Source of the DNA: Salinimonas iocasae
GTDB lineage: Bacteria > Pseudomonadota > Gammaproteobacteria > Enterobacterales > Alteromonadaceae
Reading direction: 5' to 3'
Assembly (NCBI RefSeq): GCF_006228385.1
Contig: NZ_CP039853.1
Location: 124,001-188,000, forward strand
DNA length: 64,000 nt
Of this stretch, positions 22,100 through 30,796 are shown piece by piece. The notes beneath the pieces were generated by a model. It made no database searches. It was not told the DNA's origin and saw only the letters and a list, made by a program, of their open reading frames with translations. The number at the start of each line of letters is the position of its first letter. Position 1 is the stretch's first letter. A program made the translations under genes and the position numbers.

Positions 22100-22816
22100 T
22101 TGAATTCCAGTCTCCTTCGTTTCTTCATTCTGGTACTTACCATTCTGTTTTTTAGTCATTTGATTTCGCTCTCTCCCTCATTTGACGCATTTAATCAGGA
22201 GTGGATAGACAAGCATACCCGTGATAATGGAGTGACAGGGATAGCCAAATTTTTAGCCGTCTCAGTATTTTTACTTTCTATCGGACTTCCACGCCAGTTA
22301 GTCGCATTTATGGGGGGGTATGCCTTTGGATTTGCTGAAGGTGTCATCTATTCAACATTAGCAGCTACGCTCAGCTGTGCAACAGTTATGGCAGTGTCCC
22401 GGTATTTCGCTAGACCGATTATTATTCAACACTTTGAAATGCGGGTGCGCAAGTTAGACCACTTTCTACTTCGTTCTCCCTTTCTTAAGTCCGTTATCAT
22501 TAGACTGTTGCCAGTAGGGAATAATCTACTCACAAACATTTTTGCTGGCGTTTCAAAGATTCCACGACGCTCTTTTATTCTTGGGTCTACTATTGGCTAC
22601 ATCCCTCAAATGGCGGTTTTTGCATTGATGGGTAAGGGGGTATTAGTCAACTCTGAACTTAAAATAATCATAAGCGCCCTATTATTTGGGATTTCCAGCT
22701 TGCTAAGCGCATATCTTTTTAAGGTTTATCGTCGTCAACATAATGACGATAAAACTCTTCGTTCACTCACAAAAAGCAGCAAATGTAGCAATGAATCAGA
22801 CGAGCTTAGCCATTAA
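22100..22816 (+). CDS. TVP38/TMEM64 (VTT-domain) membrane protein
   Basis: 238 residues from a TTG immediately after the preceding stop. Other starts are possible. About six hydrophobic segments, with the VTT/DedA-type core FMGGYAFGFAEGVIYSTLAA, VSRYFARP, and a second LLPVGNNLLTNIFAGVSKIP with GSTIGYIPQ. DedA/VTT proteins include flippases that recycle polyprenyl phosphate or move phospholipids. Between a polyprenyl-P loading enzyme and its user, carrier flipping or recycling is an attractive inferred role. It overlaps the ArnT-like gene by 26 bases. Confidence 0.82.
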   Translation: MNSSLLRFFILVLTILFFSHLISLSPSFDAFNQEWIDKHTRDNGVTGIAKFLAVSVFLLSIGLPRQLVAFMGGYAFGFAEGVIYSTLAATLSCATVMAVSRYFARPIIIQHFEMRVRKLDHFLLRSPFLKSVIIRLLPVGNNLLTNIFAGVSKIPRRSFILGSTIGYIPQMAVFALMGKGVLVNSELKIIISALLFGISSLLSAYLFKVYRRQHNDDKTLRSLTKSSKCSNESDELSH

Positions 22817-24533
22817 ACATAAGAACAAGCATCCCAATTATACTTTCTGGCTTTTTGTACTGGCTAGCGTGTTGATATTTATCGGGCTTGGGTTAAGAGA
22901 TCCCTGGCCTGCTGACGAACCTCGTTTTGCACAAGTTGCAAAAGAAATGGTTGAAACAGGTCAGTGGTTCTTTCCAGCCAGAGCGGAAGAGTTTTATCCT
23001 GATAAACCACCTGTGTTTATGTGGTCTATCGCTTTTTTCTTTGCGCTATTCGGGTCAATTAAGATTGCCTTTCTGCTCCCATCTGCTTTATGCAGCCTAC
23101 TCACACTTTTTTTGGTGTATGACATCTCAAAACGACTGTGGAGTACAAAAGAAGCGCTGATCGCAACGTCACTTCTTTTATTGAGTTTTCAATTTTTGCT
23201 TCAAGCCAAGTCTGCACAGATAGACGCAATGGTCTGCTGCTGGATAACAATCGGATGCTATGGTCTTCTGCGCTTTTTCTTAGTTGAAAGGCGATGGCGT
23301 TGGTATTACCTCGCCTTTTTCTTCATGGGAATTGGTGTCATCACAAAAGGGGTCGGATTTTTACCAGTCCTGATGCTGATACCATACTTGATACATCAAC
23401 GCGTTTGGCCTCAGCGGGACATAACTAAGAACCAAACTAAAAACTCCGTATTACCGTGGTTAATGGGTGCAGTGGTGATGTTACTGGCTATATCACTATG
23501 GTTTGTACCTATGTTGATATTGGTTGAAAATAGCCACGATCCATCACTTGCTCTATATAGAGATAACATTCTTTTCAGGCAAACGGTCACTCGATATGCT
23601 GATTCCTGGCATCACATAAAGCCATTCTGGTATTACCTCGTTGAGGTTATTCCATTATTCTGGCTGCCAATTAGCATCGCTCTTCCATGGCTCATCCCAT
23701 TTTGGTATCGCGCAATTAAAAAAGGTGATGCCCGCATACTCTTACCGTTGGGTTGGATTGTACTTGTCCTACTTTTCTTCAGCGTAAGTCCTGGCAAACG
23801 GGGAGTGTACATATTACCCGCATTGCCGATGCTGGCACTGATCTCTGCGCCTTACTTTGATTCAGTTGTTAATAAAAAAGTATTTTCCTGGCTTATGTGG
23901 GCTGTTGTATTTTTACTATCAGTAGGCTTATTGGGGTTTGGTTTTTCCGGCATAGTAGAAGCATCATTCGCCCTAAAATTAGAAGAAAAGTTCGGGCTTT
24001 CTCCGTGGATGTTTTTTTTAGTAACGGGGGTACTGACGTGTCTGGTTACGGTGATTACTTATAGAGGGAAGCACTGGAAAGCCTGGCCTTATTTCTTGTG
24101 TACTCTTTGGGGCATGTACGCTACATGGGGTTACACTTTACTTGAAGATGTAAAAACCCCTAAAAGCGTATTTGGAAATATTGAAAAAGAAATTGGCAGA
24201 CATGATGCAACTATTGCACTTGTTGATTTTTCTGAACAGTTTATTCTCTTCTCGCCTTATCCCATCGTCCACTTTGGCTATCATACCCCTACTGATGAGC
24301 AATTATCTGCCGCCTACCAGTGGCTGGAGAAGACTGACAAGGGAAGATATATCCTCGTAGATGAAAAACACGTGCGCAACGATTGTTTTAAAAAAGCAAT
24401 GGCAACGTCTGTAGGATATGCACATCGCGTCCACTGGGTTCTATTATCGAACGAGGCATTAACCGAAAAGTGTCCGCTTACGAGAACGAAGACTGAGATC
24501 TTTAGTTATATCCCAGACAGGCCCGTTACGTGA
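22791..24533 (+). CDS. ArnT-like lipid A glycosyltransferase (GT83/PMT family)
   Basis: 580 residues from ATG 22791, inside the end of the preceding gene. About 12 membrane helices. The first periplasmic loop contains RDPWPADEPRFAQVAKEMVE, the catalytic DEPR loop of ArnT-type enzymes. GRYILVDEKHVR-like sequence lies in the C-terminal periplasmic domain. Such enzymes move a sugar from undecaprenyl phosphate to lipid A. No arnA, arnB, arnD or arnEF is in the window, so the donor may not be L-Ara4N. Francisella FlmK with FlmF2 is a precedent for a GT2 plus ArnT-like pair using another amino sugar. Confidence 0.88.
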   Translation: MNQTSLAIKHKNKHPNYTFWLFVLASVLIFIGLGLRDPWPADEPRFAQVAKEMVETGQWFFPARAEEFYPDKPPVFMWSIAFFFALFGSIKIAFLLPSALCSLLTLFLVYDISKRLWSTKEALIATSLLLLSFQFLLQAKSAQIDAMVCCWITIGCYGLLRFFLVERRWRWYYLAFFFMGIGVITKGVGFLPVLMLIPYLIHQRVWPQRDITKNQTKNSVLPWLMGAVVMLLAISLWFVPMLILVENSHDPSLALYRDNILFRQTVTRYADSWHHIKPFWYYLVEVIPLFWLPISIALPWLIPFWYRAIKKGDARILLPLGWIVLVLLFFSVSPGKRGVYILPALPMLALISAPYFDSVVNKKVFSWLMWAVVFLLSVGLLGFGFSGIVEASFALKLEEKFGLSPWMFFLVTGVLTCLVTVITYRGKHWKAWPYFLCTLWGMYATWGYTLLEDVKTPKSVFGNIEKEIGRHDATIALVDFSEQFILFSPYPIVHFGYHTPTDEQLSAAYQWLEKTDKGRYILVDEKHVRNDCFKKAMATSVGYAHRVHWVLLSNEALTEKCPLTRTKTEIFSYIPDRPVT

Positions 24534-24592
24534 GAAATACATATTTTTATAAAATTAAAAAATAATGCGAAAATTTAGATTCCACAGTTTTC

Positions 24593-24609
24593 CTTAAGTG
24601 TTATCTAAG
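24593..24609 (+). promoter_or_regulatory. PmrA-box-like direct repeat before eptA
   Basis: CTTAAG-N5-TCTAAG, 47 bases before the GTG of eptA. It is the third such repeat in the block and suggests eptA-dgkA has its own regulated promoter. Confidence 0.55.
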
Positions 24610-24655
24610 TTTTTACAGGTAACTTGTGTGCTAAGAAGTACACGAGAGCCTTATT

Positions 24656-26263
24656 GTGAAATTCCCAATAACACTAAAATTTAATCCTACATCAGCTCAG
24701 TTCATTTTACTTTCTTCACTATTTATCTCAGCAATATTCAACGCACCATTTCTTTCTGCTGTTTATGAAGTTGTAGCCCCTGTAACATTGAATGAGTGGG
24801 TGTTTTTTCTTTCTGTACCGCTCTTGCTAACCTTTTTTAATGTTATTTTTCTAAGTCTTTTTGGTGCCCTATTTTTGCCGCGCACCACAGTTGCAATTGC
24901 TTTCGTTGTAAGTTCTCTACTACTTTACGGCACCTTGGCCTATGGTGTCATTTTCGATAAGAGCATGATACAGAATGTAATGGAAACAAATTCTGGTGAA
25001 GCCTTTTCCTATCTAAATTCAACACTTTTTTTATTCTTCTCTATATTGGGATTAATCCCTGTATTTGCGATTTCTAATCTGGAATTAAATGGGAAGCTCA
25101 AGGCTCGAATCAAGCAGCTTCTAGTGCTGAACTTATTTGCTTTATTGGGTATTGCAATTATAGCCACGTTCCTTTTTAAGAGCTATGCAGCTGTCGGCAG
25201 AAATAACAAAGACCTAACGAAGTATATTATTCCCTACGCCTTTTATGATTCAGGGTACAAGTACCTTCGGGACACTTACTTCTATCCGCCTTTACCCTAC
25301 AAAGTATTAGACAAGCGTCCCTACATAAAAGGGAATGCTGGTATACATCCGTCTACTACAGTGTTTGTGGTTGGCGAAACGGCCAGAGCTGACAAGTTTT
25401 CAAGCAACGGCTATTCGAGGCGTACTACGCCTAATATCCAGAACGCAGGTGCAATCAGTTTTAGCAAGGTGACATCTTGCGGTACTGCTACCGCAGTCTC
25501 CGTGCCATGTATGTTCTCAAGACTCTCACGAGAAAATTATGATTCGCGTACTGCAGACAGTCAGGACAATGTTTTAGACATCATTCATCGTGCAGGTGTT
25601 GACGTCACCTGGATTGACAATAACAGTAGCTGTAAAGGCGTATGCAAGAGGGTAGAGACTATAGACTTCAACCCGTCAAGAGATCCCAAGTTGTGCGATG
25701 GAGATTATTGTTATGATGAGGTACTTGTTGACCTTTTAAGAGAAACTCTTTCAAGGCCATCTAAAGAACATAGAGTGATAGTCTTACACATGATTGGCTC
25801 ACACGGGCCTACCTATTACCGGAGATACCCTGAGAAATTTGCTAAATTCGTGCCTGATTGTCCTAGAAGTGATATTCAAAATTGTGAAGAGGCAGAGCTG
25901 ACAAATACGTACGATAACACTATTGCATACACAGACTACGTGCTAGGCCAGATTATTGAACAGCTTGCCACTATTCCTAATTCGTCGATGCTTTATTTAT
26001 CGGATCATGGTGAGTCATTGGGAGAGAATGGGCTTTATTTGCACGGCTTCCCCTATAATTTAGCGCCTGTTGAGCAAACTCATGTACCAATGGTTTATTG
26101 GGCCTCCAAGTTTAGCCAACCTCAATATAGTGATTGTGTAAATTCGTTATCCAGTCATCCTTATTCGCAGGACAACCTTTTTGACACATTACTAGGTCTT
26201 ACTAATGTGCAAAGCAGCACCTACCAACCCACTCAGGATATTTTACGAAAATGCGAGTCATAG
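24656..26263 (+). CDS. eptA: Phosphoethanolamine transferase EptA (MCR-3-like)
   Basis: 535 residues from GTG 24656. Five N-terminal membrane helices, then a periplasmic sulfatase-fold domain with the Zn ligand in VVGETARADKFS (E241), the nucleophile in SCGTATAVSVPCMFS (T279, between C275 and C285), HMIGSHGPTYY, and YLSDHGESLG (D450, H451, with H463 downstream). These match the catalytic residues of MCR/EptA enzymes, which transfer phosphoethanolamine from phosphatidylethanolamine to lipid A and lower polymyxin binding. The motif wording is closer to MCR-3 than to E. coli EptA, as far as I can judge. It overlaps dgkA by 13 bases. Confidence 0.94.
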   Translation: MKFPITLKFNPTSAQFILLSSLFISAIFNAPFLSAVYEVVAPVTLNEWVFFLSVPLLLTFFNVIFLSLFGALFLPRTTVAIAFVVSSLLLYGTLAYGVIFDKSMIQNVMETNSGEAFSYLNSTLFLFFSILGLIPVFAISNLELNGKLKARIKQLLVLNLFALLGIAIIATFLFKSYAAVGRNNKDLTKYIIPYAFYDSGYKYLRDTYFYPPLPYKVLDKRPYIKGNAGIHPSTTVFVVGETARADKFSSNGYSRRTTPNIQNAGAISFSKVTSCGTATAVSVPCMFSRLSRENYDSRTADSQDNVLDIIHRAGVDVTWIDNNSSCKGVCKRVETIDFNPSRDPKLCDGDYCYDEVLVDLLRETLSRPSKEHRVIVLHMIGSHGPTYYRRYPEKFAKFVPDCPRSDIQNCEEAELTNTYDNTIAYTDYVLGQIIEQLATIPNSSMLYLSDHGESLGENGLYLHGFPYNLAPVEQTHVPMVYWASKFSQPQYSDCVNSLSSHPYSQDNLFDTLLGLTNVQSSTYQPTQDILRKCES

Positions 26264-26658
26264 ACGAAACCACATCAGAAATGCATTTCGACCCTAAAGC
26301 CAAACCAAAGGGCATTTTGCGTATTGTATTAGCAATGAAAAACTCTGTAAGAGCTATATCATGGCTTGTTAAAAACGAGTCAGCGTTCCGGCAAGAACTT
26401 ATCTTACTTATCTTAGCAGGGGGAGTGCTTGCTCTTTGGTCTATACCTTATATGGAAAAGGCGATTTTACTTTCCTCCATACTCTTCGTCCTGTTCGCTG
26501 AAATTGTCAATACTGCAATTGAAGTCACTATTGACCGTATAGGAAAAGAGATTCACCCACTGTCAGGCTTAGCAAAAGATTTGGGCTCAGCGAGTGTTTT
26601 CGTGGCTATCGCAATTTCATCATTGTTGTGGTTAAGTACATTGTGTAGGTATTTTTAA
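26251..26658 (+). CDS. dgkA: Diacylglycerol kinase DgkA
   Basis: 135 residues with the prokaryotic DAGK layout: amphipathic N terminus (AMKNSVRAISWLVKNESAFRQE) and three membrane helices. The catalytic segment FAEIVNTAIEVTIDRIG is followed by HPLSGLAKDLGSASV. It phosphorylates the diacylglycerol left when EptA takes phosphoethanolamine from PE, returning it to phospholipid synthesis. The overlap with eptA gives coupled production of enzyme and recycler. The same eptA/mcr-dgkA pairing is known from Aeromonas-type mcr-3 loci. The N terminus carries about 25 extra residues relative to E. coli DgkA. Confidence 0.93.
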   Translation: MRVIDETTSEMHFDPKAKPKGILRIVLAMKNSVRAISWLVKNESAFRQELILLILAGGVLALWSIPYMEKAILLSSILFVLFAEIVNTAIEVTIDRIGKEIHPLSGLAKDLGSASVFVAIAISSLLWLSTLCRYF

Positions 26659-27094
26659 TTTGAGCCTTTCGACTCACCGATGAAGTAGCGATCAGACATG
26701 AGTCCAACTTTGCAGTGCATTAATACGGTTAATAAAATAGAAAGCCTATAATTTACGAACTATTTTACGAGAAGTTAAAGCCTGATTTTTCTAAGAAACT
26801 GACCACTCTTATCTTTGAATGTCGAAGTCCTCTATTAGCTAAGAGGACACCACCGCCTACACGATGGTGTCAGAAATAGATTGAGCTAACCGACCTGAGA
26901 TAGTATGAGACTCTTTTACTCAGTATTATACTTTAATACTGAGTATGAAACTTTGTTACCCTCCCACAGTTATCGCCCCTCAGTGGGAAGTTGACAGTCC
27001 GCTTTTTGTCTGAAGCAGTCTGCCACGGCGATTCTAAAAGTGTCAGCTTCTCGCTTTTGGCAGACTTTTATACTTCCAACCGTAATGCTCTGGC
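26659..27094. other. Gene-free stretch with hairpins and a dispersed repeat
   Basis: Contains a perfect 11-base-pair hairpin actcagtatta/taatactgagt at 26918-26944 (loop of five), a gacacca/tggtgtc inverted repeat near 26846-26871, and a copy of the dispersed hairpin repeat at 26997-27024. Located between the ends of two convergent operons (dgkA and the RES toxin). No gene seen. Confidence 0.5.
26997..27024 (+). repeat. Dispersed hairpin repeat, copy A
   Basis: GTCCGCTTTTTGTCTGAAG followed by CAGTCTGCC. It is one of five related, degenerate copies in the window built on GTCCGCT...AGCGGAC arms around TTGTCTRA. Confidence 0.55.
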
Positions 27095-27790
27095 TTAGCG
27101 AGGTTGAAGCAATTGGTTGACCTGCAATGCCCCCTCACGATAAACCATTTCATAATGCTTAGCTTGAACGACTCTCTTGACAGTTTTGGGGCTGAACAGC
27201 CCGAAACATTGCCCCCCTTCCAATCTTACTGAAGGGTATCGTAACCCCTCAATACCGGATTGTCGCAATTCTCGCCCCAGCTGCTGTGACTGAGAATAAT
27301 CGTCAGGCGCCAATAGACCCTTAGTTTCATCATTCGCTTCGATGCACTTATATTTTTCAGTGATAAAGTCGCAACAAAGTTCACGAAATACAAACCTATC
27401 GTAAGCCAGGTCTTCAACCTTGCCCCAATATGTTTGCTGGTGGTGTGCCACTTCAGCAAGGGCTGTTTCTGAATTATCGGCAATGTACATAACACCGAAG
27501 TCACCAGTAGAGAAACGCGAGCCATTCGGATTTACGTGTGTAAATGAGGCTACCGCATAGGGAAGGCCATCAATACCAAAAGGGATTTGGTTGCGGGGCA
27601 GAAGGTTCAGGTTTCCAATCTCATTTTGCAGGCGCGGGTTTGTCAGCCTCTGGATTTCATACACCGCGTCCAGTTCTTCTGCATCAGCCACATCATCAAA
27701 TAGTGGGATAGGAGGGAACTTTGAATTAACCAATCGGTAGCCCGTTACCGGGTGAAACGCTAAATCACTTAGAGACGCTACCGTTACCAT
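27095..27790 (-). CDS. RES-domain toxin (NAD+-degrading type), module 1
   Basis: 231 residues. The RES core is visible as NPNGSRFSTGDFGVMYIADN, then SETALAEVAHH (conserved Arg, Glu) and GLRYPSVRLEGGQCFGLFSP near the C terminus (conserved Ser). RES toxins degrade NAD+ through an ADP-ribosyltransferase-like fold and are neutralised by Xre/MbcA-type antitoxins. The ATG overlaps the last seven bases of the antitoxin gene upstream, the usual order antitoxin then toxin. Confidence 0.88.
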   Translation of the reverse strand: MVTVASLSDLAFHPVTGYRLVNSKFPPIPLFDDVADAEELDAVYEIQRLTNPRLQNEIGNLNLLPRNQIPFGIDGLPYAVASFTHVNPNGSRFSTGDFGVMYIADNSETALAEVAHHQQTYWGKVEDLAYDRFVFRELCCDFITEKYKCIEANDETKGLLAPDDYSQSQQLGRELRQSGIEGLRYPSVRLEGGQCFGLFSPKTVKRVVQAKHYEMVYREGALQVNQLLQPR

Positions 27791-28173
27791 TGAGCGCCTC
27801 TAAGTCCGTCGACACGCTTGAAGACCTCATAGAGGGTGGCCATAGAGCCCTGCACCATTAAATCGAAAGGAGTGGCACCGTTGAAAAAGGGGTTGTGGTT
27901 TCGTTTCCTGACAAACCCATACACGTTTTCTGGATTATCAAAGACCGTGCGCAGGGCGGCATGCATATTAAGGATATAACTCACCCGGTCCAGCTGGTCG
28001 CGTGAAAGACTAACGGTACCCTTGCGCTTCGCCCGATTAATACTGGCTGTTGATACACCAAGAATTGTTGCCATTTGCTCTGTAGTGGCTTTCCACTTGG
28101 TCAAAATGTTCACCGCTACATGCAATGACTTCGAGGCAGCATTAGAACTTGCTAATTCAGTCACGGCTTGCAT
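27784..28173 (-). CDS. Xre/MbcA-type antitoxin, module 1
   Basis: 129 residues from ATG 28173 with GGAG eight bases upstream. The longer in-frame start at 28239 is AT-rich and improbable. N-terminal helix-turn-helix WKATTEQMATILGVSTASIN, then the toxin-binding DUF2384-like tail with LNMHAALRTVFDNPENVYGF and NPFFNGATPFDLMVQGSM. It binds the RES toxin and represses its own promoter, where TCTGTAGA repeats occur. Length is typical for the family, unlike the second module in this window. Confidence 0.88.
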   Translation of the reverse strand: MQAVTELASSNAASKSLHVAVNILTKWKATTEQMATILGVSTASINRAKRKGTVSLSRDQLDRVSYILNMHAALRTVFDNPENVYGFVRKRNHNPFFNGATPFDLMVQGSMATLYEVFKRVDGLRGAQW

Positions 28174-28224
28174 GTGTATCTCCAGATAGTAAATATAAAA
28201 AGTGGTATCTATAATCCATAATAA

Positions 28225-28265
28225 TATCTGTAGATTCAAAATACAAATAATATTGTCTGTAGACT
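28225..28265 (-). promoter_or_regulatory. Candidate antitoxin operator (two TCTGTAGA repeats)
   Basis: TCTGTAGA occurs at 28227-28234 and 28256-28263, 29 bases apart. Each sits in a small palindrome: ATCT-gt-AGAT and GTCT-gt-AGAC. They lie 54-90 bases upstream of the antitoxin start, which fits self-repression by an Xre-family dimer. Confidence 0.45.
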
Positions 28266-28448
28266 TAATCAGGTTAATGTCGAACTTTTCGGATTTATCA
28301 ACGTTATTGTCGTGCTCCTATAAGGGCACATCATGTAGCCTTTACCTCACATAATTACCCAAATCCTACTTTCTAAAGGCATTACGCAGCCTATGAATCT
28401 GCCATGCTGCCAGGATAAACCTGCTTTTATGGTCCTCAAGGATTAATG

Positions 28449-28781
28449 ATGAAAAACTATATTGCTGCCGCGTTTCTTTGCGGTATATCGGTACCAGCGC
28501 ACGCTAATGGGGATGACAGTCAGCGGTTACAGTGTTTAGTAAACAATGAAATGCTCAGCGTAGGGGAGTCTCGCTGGATAGCCGACCCCACACTAAAGGA
28601 GATGGGAGCAGGGAGGGATTGGGCTGGCTTCAGAGTTGTCTGCAGACAAACCGTCAAAGTCATTCCATCGACCGGGAAAGCCGGCTCTGTCATTAAAAAA
28701 GGCGAACCAGTACTGATGATGACTGAGTTTAGCGAAGACTACTTTCAGCATGTGGTCAATCCTGAACAGAACGAGAAGTAG
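28449..28781 (+). CDS. Small secreted hypothetical protein
   Basis: 110 residues with a signal peptide (MKNYIAAAFLCGISVPAHAN, cleavage after AHA). The mature part of about 90 residues has two Cys (LQCLVNNEM, FRVVCRQTV), probably one disulfide. It has a beta-rich pattern ending EDYFQHVVNPEQNEK. AAGGATTA precedes the ATG. Function unknown. The next small gene starts 13 bases after the stop, and they may form an operon. Confidence 0.6.
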   Translation: MKNYIAAAFLCGISVPAHANGDDSQRLQCLVNNEMLSVGESRWIADPTLKEMGAGRDWAGFRVVCRQTVKVIPSTGKAGSVIKKGEPVLMMTEFSEDYFQHVVNPEQNEK

Positions 28782-28794
28782 TGGGAGTGAAAAT

Positions 28795-29112
28795 TTGAAG
28801 GGCTCTTCTGACTCTAATGATATGAAATCAGCGTTATTGAGTTTAATTTCTTTGATGGCCGCTGTTTATTGTCATGAGAATGATATAACCCTTTATGCCA
28901 GGGGAAATGACTTAGGTTATAGCCCGGACTTTTTTAAAGGTGAAAGCGAAGATTGGGCAAGGAAGTACTTAGTTAGAATCGCTTTTGAGGCGCTGACCGT
29001 TAAGGCTTCTGAGTATCTATGCAGATGGGTTAAAGAAGTTTTTGACTGCGCTGTAATAGTCGGATGGGCTGAGTACAGCCTGAAAAGAAAATATGCTCAA
29101 CTGCATCGATAA
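28795..29112 (+). CDS. Hypothetical protein, 105 residues
   Basis: TTG start at 28795, chosen because GGGAGTG sits at the proper distance. An ATG nine codons later (28822) is the alternative. A moderately hydrophobic stretch (KSALLSLISLMAAVYC) could be a helix or weak signal. The rest is charged with several Trp and Cys residues, and no motif is recognised. It is 13 bases downstream of a secreted-protein gene, so they are probably co-transcribed. Confidence 0.45.
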   Translation: MKGSSDSNDMKSALLSLISLMAAVYCHENDITLYARGNDLGYSPDFFKGESEDWARKYLVRIAFEALTVKASEYLCRWVKEVFDCAVIVGWAEYSLKRKYAQLHR

Positions 29113-29221
29113 GTTCATTTAAGCGTATCAGCCAGCGATCCCGATTTATCGAACATAAATGCTAGAGACTCGCATCGCATTGAAAGTACCCTGACACCTT
29201 TGTTTTTTAAGGGACTTTGAA

Positions 29222-30547
29222 ATGTTAAAGAAATCCATCGTAGTTATCGCACTTTCGCTTAATCTTGCTGCCTGTGGTGGGGGGGATCCGATTGCCGGAA
29301 AGGTTGAAGGTAACGGCCAACAGGTTGCGCTAATCTCTGCTAATGGTGCCGTCTATAAAATAGATAACAGCAAGTTTGAGAACTGGAAGGCCACTATCAG
29401 CAAAGATGAGCAATTACCGGATTCAAAAGCGGGGCTGCTTGCATTGCGAGACAAATACGCAAGTGTTGAGTTGGTGCAACAGCAGTTTTCAGATAGTGAC
29501 TTCTTAAGCAAGCCAGAGCTGGACTTTGAGAACTACGTCAAAGATATTGATGAAACCGGTGGCAAGTTTGTGGCCGAGATAAATGAGACTATCCAGAAAA
29601 GCCAGCAGTACCTGGATTCTGTTGCTACTCAAAAAGGCAGGAGTGACGAGGCGAAAGCAGAGCTTGATAAAAAGAAGCAAGCGCTAAGTAGCCAGCTTCA
29701 AGCATTGGACGAAGCTTTCAGCCAAAGCCGGGCCAAGGCAGCTACCTACTTTATTAAGTATGATAAAAAGGAGTTTCGAGTTTCTAACGAACTTGTCAAA
29801 GAAGCCAGTCGTGAAACTCGTTATGGTAACAAGTCTGATGATAAGCCAATTGAAGACTGTCGAGAGTTTGTGACCTCGTCAACCTGGCTTTTTCGTGATG
29901 AAGCCAAAACGAATGTATACGGCGAGCAATATGAACACGAGGGGCGCCATTACTGCCCATATTTTCAAATGCCCGGATATACACCAGATGAAAAGGCGAA
30001 GCTGAAAGCTAAGCTGCCGCAAGCCGCCATTGATGAGTTACGTAATGCATCCGGGGCATATATTCGCCAATTGAAATCCAGTCCTCAAATCAAAAAAGAC
30101 CTGGCCCGTGTAGACCGTGATAACCCTCAGCTGGTGGAACAGGTTAATTCTTTCGGCTGGCGTGAAAGACAGCGCTACAATCGTGCAGAAAATAATATCC
30201 GCTATGCAGAAGATGAAAAGAAGCGCCTTCTCGCGATGCCGGCTAAATTAATTGAAGCTGATTCGCTGAAATTACTTAGTGAGGAGCTTGAAAAAGCCAA
30301 ACCAATCTATGAGCTTGGCATGTTCTACGATGCAATGGAAAAAGCCAGTGATATCCAACCGGATGGTACCTTTACGGTAAAAACTGACGCCAATTACTTG
30401 CTCGTGATTGATTTGATGGATAAGCCTAACCCTCGCTCAACACAGGTAGCGGTAATGCGAGTTAGTGACGATGATGAACAAATCGTTACTGTAACAACAG
30501 ATGACTTCATCCGCTATTCAAGCGTTCCGCAACTTTCATTTCAATAA
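29222..30547 (+). CDS. Large coiled-coil lipoprotein of unknown function
   Basis: 441 residues. Lipoprotein signal MLKKSIVVIALSLNLAACGG with lipobox LAAC. A short beta segment with GKVEGNGQQVALISANGAVY is followed by a long helical region, including a coiled coil at about 115-175 (SDEAKAELDKKKQALSSQLQ). A middle domain has two Cys (EDCREFV, RHYCPYF). The C-terminal beta domain resembles a small carboxypeptidase-regulatory-like or transthyretin-like fold (DGTFTVKTDANYLLVIDLM). Likely anchored to an envelope membrane. No family recognised. Confidence 0.65.
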   Translation: MLKKSIVVIALSLNLAACGGGDPIAGKVEGNGQQVALISANGAVYKIDNSKFENWKATISKDEQLPDSKAGLLALRDKYASVELVQQQFSDSDFLSKPELDFENYVKDIDETGGKFVAEINETIQKSQQYLDSVATQKGRSDEAKAELDKKKQALSSQLQALDEAFSQSRAKAATYFIKYDKKEFRVSNELVKEASRETRYGNKSDDKPIEDCREFVTSSTWLFRDEAKTNVYGEQYEHEGRHYCPYFQMPGYTPDEKAKLKAKLPQAAIDELRNASGAYIRQLKSSPQIKKDLARVDRDNPQLVEQVNSFGWRERQRYNRAENNIRYAEDEKKRLLAMPAKLIEADSLKLLSEELEKAKPIYELGMFYDAMEKASDIQPDGTFTVKTDANYLLVIDLMDKPNPRSTQVAVMRVSDDDEQIVTVTTDDFIRYSSVPQLSFQ

Positions 30548-30631
30548 TTAAACATTCTACGAAGGGGCAGATTTTCTCTTTGCCCTATCATCCAGCCTAA
30601 GCCGAGCGCTTTATTAAAGAAGGCTGAGAAG

Positions 30632-30796
30632 ATGCGAAGATTCATTAAAATGCTGTCATCACGGTTATTTTCAAAAAGGGACAGTGATTTTCCTATAAGT
30701 AAAATAATGCAAACCGACAAAGGTTTAGTTGTTACTGATAAACTCACAGAAAAGGAAGCTAACGCATTGAGTGAGTTTTTGAACAGGGATATCTAA
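30632..30796 (+). CDS. 54-residue hypothetical protein
   Basis: Short frame from ATG 30632 with GAGAAG just upstream: MRRFIKMLSSRLFSKRDSDF, then a stretch ending TEKEANALSEFLNRDI. Basic start and acidic end, no membrane helix. The composition looks coding and the start context is acceptable, but there is no family to support it. Confidence 0.35.
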   Translation: MRRFIKMLSSRLFSKRDSDFPISKIMQTDKGLVVTDKLTEKEANALSEFLNRDI

